A stretch of 64,000 nucleotides of DNA from NCBI RefSeq assembly GCF_012913485.1, contig NZ_CP051774.1, forward strand, positions 5,828,001-5,892,000. Direction: 5' to 3'. Shown piece by piece: positions 59,676 to 64,000 of the stretch. Numbering within the stretch: position 1 is the stretch's first letter; the number at the start of each line of letters is the position of its first letter. The notes under the pieces are model-generated. The model was given only the letters and a program-made list of their open reading frames with translations, did not search any database and had not been told where the DNA came from. The position numbers and the translations under genes are program-made. The stretch comes from Luteolibacter luteus. Lineage in GTDB: Bacteria; Verrucomicrobiota; Verrucomicrobiia; Verrucomicrobiales; Akkermansiaceae.

Positions 59676-60770
59676 ATGCCCCCCAGCCCGATCCCTTCGG
59701 GCGAAAATTTGGTCTCTGTTATCATCCCTGCCTTCAACGCCCAGGCTTGGCTTCCCATAACCCTTGATTCGGTATGTCTTCAGACCTTCAAGGATATCGA
59801 AGTGATCGTGGTCGATGATGGCTCAAGTGACGACACCGCCGAGATCGCTCGAAAATACTCACTTACTGACGAGCGGGTCCGCTTGATCCGGCTCAAGAAC
59901 TCCGGCGTGGGCGCTGCACGCAATGCCGGGATCCGTGCCGCAAGAGGCAAATACATCGCTCCGATCGATGCGGATGACCTCTGGCATCCCCGCAAACTCG
60001 AACTCCAGGTCGAATGTCTGGAAGAGGGCGGAGAGGAGATGGGCTTTGCCTACTGCTGGTCCGAGAAAGTGGACGGCAAGGGACGCCTTATCACGGGGTC
60101 CTTTCCTTTCCAGAACGAGGGCTGGGTGCGTCTGGCCCTGATTCACCGGAACTTCGTCGGGAGCGGGAGCAATCCGCTGTTCCGGGCCTCCGCGCTGAGA
60201 AGGACCGGCCTCTACCTCACCCGCGAGGCGCAAGGGGGAGTGCAGGGTTGCGAGGACTGGGATCTGAGCCTCCGGCTTTCCGAATGCTACAAGGTCGGGC
60301 TGGTGCGCCGGTCCCTCGTCGGCTACCGGCAACTCGCGGGCTGCATGAGCTTGGATGCTTCCGCGATGAGCCGGTCCTATGAGATCGTGATGGCGCGGGC
60401 CCGCAAGCGCATGCCGGACGTTCCCGCCAAGATCTTCCGTTGGTCAGCGGGAAACTTTTACAGCTATCTGGTCGCGAAGTGCTACGTCTGGGGCGACTAC
60501 GAAGGATGTCTCCGGTCGATCGCGAAAGCGGTCCTGGCTGATCCCTTGTTGCTGGGCAATCGCCGCTTCTACTCGATGGGCCTCAAAAGCCTGGTGAGGC
60601 ATGTCACCGGAACGAAGGGGCGCCGCCATCTGGCGGTGATCGCCTCTCAGGAGCGCGGCGAGGTTGGGCAGGAGGAGATGGCCAAGGGAGGTGCGAGCTG
60701 GCTCGAGAATCACCAATTGAAGCGCTGGGCTGCCATTCTGGCTGCCGATCAACCCCCGGGGCGGACGTAG
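59676..60770 (+). CDS. Family 2 glycosyltransferase
   Basis: 364-residue GT-A fold glycosyltransferase. VSVIIPAFNAQAWLPITLDS opens the domain at about residues 13-32, followed by EVIVVDDGSSDDT at about 42-54, SGVGAARNAGIRAARGKYIA at about 76-95, and the metal-binding DADD at about 98-101 (PIDADDLWH). No transmembrane helices. It likely transfers a sugar to a lipid-linked glycan on the cytosolic face, in the polysaccharide locus that continues rightward. Acceptor and sugar unknown. Confidence 0.92.
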   Translation: MPPSPIPSGENLVSVIIPAFNAQAWLPITLDSVCLQTFKDIEVIVVDDGSSDDTAEIARKYSLTDERVRLIRLKNSGVGAARNAGIRAARGKYIAPIDADDLWHPRKLELQVECLEEGGEEMGFAYCWSEKVDGKGRLITGSFPFQNEGWVRLALIHRNFVGSGSNPLFRASALRRTGLYLTREAQGGVQGCEDWDLSLRLSECYKVGLVRRSLVGYRQLAGCMSLDASAMSRSYEIVMARARKRMPDVPAKIFRWSAGNFYSYLVAKCYVWGDYEGCLRSIAKAVLADPLLLGNRRFYSMGLKSLVRHVTGTKGRRHLAVIASQERGEVGQEEMAKGGASWLENHQLKRWAAILAADQPPGRT

Positions 60771-60818
60771 GGAAGGATTTCCCGCCGCCTCCACCGTTCA
60801 CACCCACCTCCCAAAATC

Positions 60819-63401
60819 ATGCTTCTTCCCATCTGTCCCGTCGACTACGAGCTCGCCAGCCCCGGCGATCTGAAAGTGGGGAAAATCTACCGCGCTGCCC
60901 GAGTCCTCGTGCGCTGGCACGGGGTGCCTCTGGGCGTCATCCAGGTACCCGTCGAGGAAGGGACCGTGCGGGCGCGCGATATCGGCTACCGCGTTATGGC
61001 ACGACTCCAGCCCCGGATCGGCCGCGAGGTGGCACGCCGTGCCCTGGTGGGCACGGGGATCGATGGTCCGCTTGCCGTCTGTGAGCACACTCCAGACCCG
61101 GCGAGTCCCCACCAGCTTCCGACCATCAGCGTGGCGGTCTGCACGCGGGATCGTCCCGACGACATGGCCAAGTGCCTTGCTTCGCTCGCAGCCCTGCGCA
61201 CGCCGCCCCTTGAGATCATGGTGGTGGACAATGCACCCGCGACCGATGCCACTGAGCGTCTGGTGAAGGAGCGCTTTCCCCAATTCCGCTATGTCCGCGA
61301 GGATACACCGGGGCTCGATCACGCTCGGAACCGCGCGATCGTGGAATCGAGAGGAGAGATCGTCGCTTACACCGATGACGACGTGATGGTCGATCCGGGA
61401 TGGACCGAAGCCTTGGCGCGGGTCTTTGCCGAAGATCCGGCGATCGGTCTGGTGACGGGCCTGATCGAGCCCGCGGAATTGGAAACCGAGGCGCAGCTGC
61501 TCTTCGAGCGTTACGGAGGCTTCGGCCGGGGATGTGTGAGGACTTATCTTCAATCCCGCCGTGGCGCTGCGATGACCTGGAATCTGGTGGGTGCCGGACA
61601 ACTCGGAGCCGGGGCAAACATGGCCATCCGCCGTGAGCTATTCGAAGAGATCGGCTACTTTGATCCGGCGCTGGATGTGGGCACTCCGACCTTGGGTGGA
61701 GGTGACCATGAGATCTTCTTCCGCTGCCTGCGCTCGGGCATGATCTGCCTCTATGAACCGACCGCGATCGTGAGGCATCGCCACCGGCGCTCGATGCCGG
61801 AACTCTCGAAGCTTCTTTACAGCTACGGTCACGCAACGCGCTGCTTCTTCGACCGCGAGGCGGACGAATTTCCGGCCGATCGTCCGGCGATCAAGAAACT
61901 TGCCCGTTGGTGGTGGCGCCACTGGGCATGGGATCGCTGGCGGCGCTCTGCTTGGTCGCCGACGTGGTTCCCGTTGGAATTGGTCTCGCGTGAAATCCGC
62001 GGCTACATCGATGGCAAAGGTGGCTACCGTCGCGCGAGGACCAAGATCGTGGCCGACGAATTGAAGCGTCCCGATACTTTCAAAATCCGTGATGAGAATG
62101 GTGCCCGCGGTCCGGAGCGGGTCGCGCTCGTGGTGGTGGACATCGCCCAACCACTGAGGACCCTCCATGAAGGAGAGGGGAAGGATCGCCTCGAGATCCT
62201 GGTTCAGTGGAAGGGCAGGCCCTTGGGCCGGCTCCGCATGCGTTGCTTGGGCTGCGCCATCGTGCCCTCGCGGCTGGCGGATGAGATTTCCCGCGTGCTC
62301 TGGTGGCAGGTGGTCACGCTCGGTGAGGAAGAAGAGGGTGTGGCATGGTCCCGTCAGGTCGCGCTCTTGCAGGAGATGGTGAATCCCGAGCCGGCGCAGA
62401 AGAAGAGCCTCGATGAAACCGTAGGTGTGAGCCTGATCGTGGCGACTTGCGATCGTCCCGCGGATCTGCGGCGCTGCCTGGCATCCGTCATGGCATCCCG
62501 CACGCAGCGGAGGCTCCAGATCATCGTGGTGGACAATCGTCCAGGACGTCCGGGGATCCAAGAGGTGCTGAAGGAATTCCCGCAGGTGGAGCTTGTGGAA
62601 GAATCTCGGCCCGGATCCTCATACGCCCGGAATGCAGGCCTCGCTGCCGCCCGCGAGGAGATCGTGGCCATGACCGATGACGACATGGTGGTCTCTCCCG
62701 ATTGGCTGGAACGCTTGATCGAGCCCTTCCGCCGGGCCGATGTCGCGGCGGTCACCGGCAATACCCTGCCGGCGAGCCTGGATAGCGAGGCGGAGATCAA
62801 GTTCGAGACCTATGGAGGCTTCGGCCGCGGCTATAGCACGCGCGAGTTCGACGAATACTGGTTCCACCGCTGGCGGCGCCGTGCCACTCCGACCTGGCAG
62901 CTTGGCGGGACGGGGAATGTGGCGTTTCGCCGGAGTCTCTTCGAAGATCCCGAGGTGGGTCCTTTCGAGGAATGTCTCGGTGCCGGCGTTCCTGCCGGCG
63001 TGGGCGAGGACACGCTGTGGTTCTACCAAGTGCTGCGAACGGGCATGGTGATCCTTTACGAGCCCGCCGCGGTCGCATGGCATCATCACCGGGTAACGAT
63101 GGCCGGCCTGAAAAAGCAGCTGATGGCCTATTCGAAGGGTCACGTGGCCTATCACCTCGTCACGCTCCTGAAGTATCGGGACAAGCGCGCACTGGTCCGT
63201 CTTGGCTACGAGTTGCCCCAGTCCATGCTCTCGCGGGTGTGGGGCCGCCTGCGCGGGACTTACGACTATCCCTGGGGCCTGCTGGGGATCGAGATGACGG
63301 GGATGCTTCTCGGGCCGCTCTCCTTGTGGCAAAGCAAACGCCACGTGCGGAAACATGGTCCGGGTGCCCGTCCGGTCACGACCGCAGAGCAGTCGGCATG
63401 A
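60819..63401 (+). CDS. Duplicated two-domain family 2 glycosyltransferase
   Basis: 860 residues formed by two tandem units. Each unit has a small N-terminal beta-type module (VRWHGVPLGVIQVP at about residues 32-45; VQWKGRPLGRLRMR at about 456-469) followed by a GT2 domain. In unit 1, SVAVCTRDRPDDMAKCLASL and YTDDDVMVDPGW; in unit 2, SLIVATCDRPADLRRCLASV and MTDDDMVVSPDW. Each half ends with an acidic catalytic region (GGGDHEIFFRCL; GEDTLWFYQVL) and a H-x-H-H/R-type pattern. It could be a bifunctional polymerase adding two residues. It overlaps the next gene by 4 bases (ATGA). Confidence 0.9.
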   Translation: MLLPICPVDYELASPGDLKVGKIYRAARVLVRWHGVPLGVIQVPVEEGTVRARDIGYRVMARLQPRIGREVARRALVGTGIDGPLAVCEHTPDPASPHQLPTISVAVCTRDRPDDMAKCLASLAALRTPPLEIMVVDNAPATDATERLVKERFPQFRYVREDTPGLDHARNRAIVESRGEIVAYTDDDVMVDPGWTEALARVFAEDPAIGLVTGLIEPAELETEAQLLFERYGGFGRGCVRTYLQSRRGAAMTWNLVGAGQLGAGANMAIRRELFEEIGYFDPALDVGTPTLGGGDHEIFFRCLRSGMICLYEPTAIVRHRHRRSMPELSKLLYSYGHATRCFFDREADEFPADRPAIKKLARWWWRHWAWDRWRRSAWSPTWFPLELVSREIRGYIDGKGGYRRARTKIVADELKRPDTFKIRDENGARGPERVALVVVDIAQPLRTLHEGEGKDRLEILVQWKGRPLGRLRMRCLGCAIVPSRLADEISRVLWWQVVTLGEEEEGVAWSRQVALLQEMVNPEPAQKKSLDETVGVSLIVATCDRPADLRRCLASVMASRTQRRLQIIVVDNRPGRPGIQEVLKEFPQVELVEESRPGSSYARNAGLAAAREEIVAMTDDDMVVSPDWLERLIEPFRRADVAAVTGNTLPASLDSEAEIKFETYGGFGRGYSTREFDEYWFHRWRRRATPTWQLGGTGNVAFRRSLFEDPEVGPFEECLGAGVPAGVGEDTLWFYQVLRTGMVILYEPAAVAWHHHRVTMAGLKKQLMAYSKGHVAYHLVTLLKYRDKRALVRLGYELPQSMLSRVWGRLRGTYDYPWGLLGIEMTGMLLGPLSLWQSKRHVRKHGPGARPVTTAEQSA

Positions 63402-64000
63402 ATCTGGAGAACGTCATCCCTGAAGTCGCAGAAGCTCCCTCATCGCGGCGATGGAGGCATGCGTGGGACGTGCTGCTCGTGCTTACCGCGCGCGACATCA
63501 AGGCGCAGTACAAGCGCTCGCTGCTCGGCTTCGGCTGGGCGCTGGCGAGCCCCTTGCTGCAGTTGATCATCTTCTCCACGATCTTCCAGGGCGTGCTCGG
63601 ATCGCAGATCCCGAACTATGCCTGCTTCGTGTTCATCGGGGTCCTGGTATGGGGCTGGTTCCAGGGATCGCTCGGGCAGAGCGTGGCGCTGATCACGGGA
63701 AATGCCGCGCTGGCACGACAGCCGGGATTTCCGCTTTCCCTGTTGCCCCATGTCACGGTGAGCGTGCGCTTCCTGCACTTTGCAATCGCGATGCCGCTCT
63801 TGTTCGGCCTGCTGTGGTGGAACGGGATCAAGCCGGCAGCCTCATGGTGGGCGGTGCCCTTGATCATCGTGATCCAGTATCTGCTTTCCGTGGGCATCGC
63901 GTATCCGCTGGCATCGCTGAACGTGCTACACCGCGACACGCAGCACATCATCGGGGTCTTGCTGCAATTGATGATGTTCGTCACTCCGATCTTTTATGAC
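63398..64000 (+). CDS. ABC-2 polysaccharide exporter permease, cut by window edge
   Basis: 201 codons without a stop, running off the right edge. The start ATG overlaps the stop of the duplicated glycosyltransferase. N-terminal cytosolic helix VLLVLTARDIKAQYKRSLLG, then FGWALASPLLQLIIFSTIF, then four further hydrophobic segments, ending IIGVLLQLMMFVTPIFYD. This layout and the YKRSLLGFGW motif are those of Wzm/TagG-type permeases that export O-antigen, teichoic acid or capsule. The ATPase partner should lie just to the right. A longer out-of-frame open frame at 63451 is an artefact. Confidence 0.88.
   Translation, partial: MNLENVIPEVAEAPSSRRWRHAWDVLLVLTARDIKAQYKRSLLGFGWALASPLLQLIIFSTIFQGVLGSQIPNYACFVFIGVLVWGWFQGSLGQSVALITGNAALARQPGFPLSLLPHVTVSVRFLHFAIAMPLLFGLLWWNGIKPAASWWAVPLIIVIQYLLSVGIAYPLASLNVLHRDTQHIIGVLLQLMMFVTPIFYD

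Noticed and set aside
63451-63999. A 182-residue plus-strand frame at the right edge
   Set aside because: Out of frame with the permease starting at 63398, which has clear transmembrane and family motifs and an ATGA overlap with the preceding gene.

Overview
The window is a GC-rich, gene-dense bacterial chromosome segment, almost certainly from a verrucomicrobium (a Verrucomicrobiaceae/Luteolibacter-like relative is my inference). The signs are a Verru_Chthon cassette protein A, a planctomycete/verrucomicrobial cytochrome-DUF1549-DUF1553 protein paired with DUF1501, a MoxR/DUF58/VWA/ABC operon and a bifunctional rhamnulose-phosphate aldolase/dehydrogenase. I saw no rRNA, tRNA, CRISPR array, transposase or phage gene. 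Most genes are housekeeping or metabolic and lie on the minus strand.

Layout. 0.1-6 kb (minus): two tandem HupE/UreJ-like membrane proteins, then a Verru_Chthon cassette A gene with a small secreted partner. 6-12 kb (minus): threonine dehydratase, TrpF, an exported ClpP-fold protease with a coiled coil, and hypothetical genes. 12-14.4 kb (plus): a polar amino-acid ABC importer. 14.4-19.8 kb (minus): a DUF2007 protein and a potABC...D polyamine importer operon with two extra genes inside. 19.9-21.6 kb (plus): a GNAT acetyltransferase, a small membrane protein and UbiE/MenG. 21.6-23.6 kb: a cytosolic PAS-PAS hybrid histidine kinase, preceded by a structured intergenic region with a candidate small RNA. 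24.1-29.8 kb: GlpX, rhamnulokinase and a DeoR regulator, divergent from the RhaD-dehydrogenase fusion. 30.2-41.5 kb (minus): an eight-gene translationally coupled operon of MoxR ATPase, secreted membrane protein, ABC-2 ATPase and permease, DUF58, and VWA proteins. 41.8-49.6 kb: a beta-CASP RNase-like MBL protein, the cytochrome/DUF1501 pair, an ArgA-like acetyltransferase and a small membrane protein. 49.9-59.3 kb (minus): nuoGHIJKLMN, with a perfect Rex-type operator upstream of nuoG. 59.7-64 kb (plus): the start of a polysaccharide locus with a GT2, a duplicated GT2-GT2 protein and an ABC-2 polysaccharide exporter permease cut by the window edge.

How the genes fit together. The rhamnose genes funnel L-rhamnulose to DHAP and lactaldehyde, and the co-transcribed FBPase fits use of DHAP for gluconeogenesis. 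The Rex site would tie complex I expression to the NADH/NAD+ ratio. UbiE/MenG would make the quinone that complex I reduces. The short intergenic gaps carry several families of small repeats: CAATC-type direct repeats, a 150-bp element with 11-bp terminal inverted repeats, and a two-copy hairpin with apparent compensatory changes. These repeats and the MoxR-ABC-VWA operon are the least understood parts of the window.
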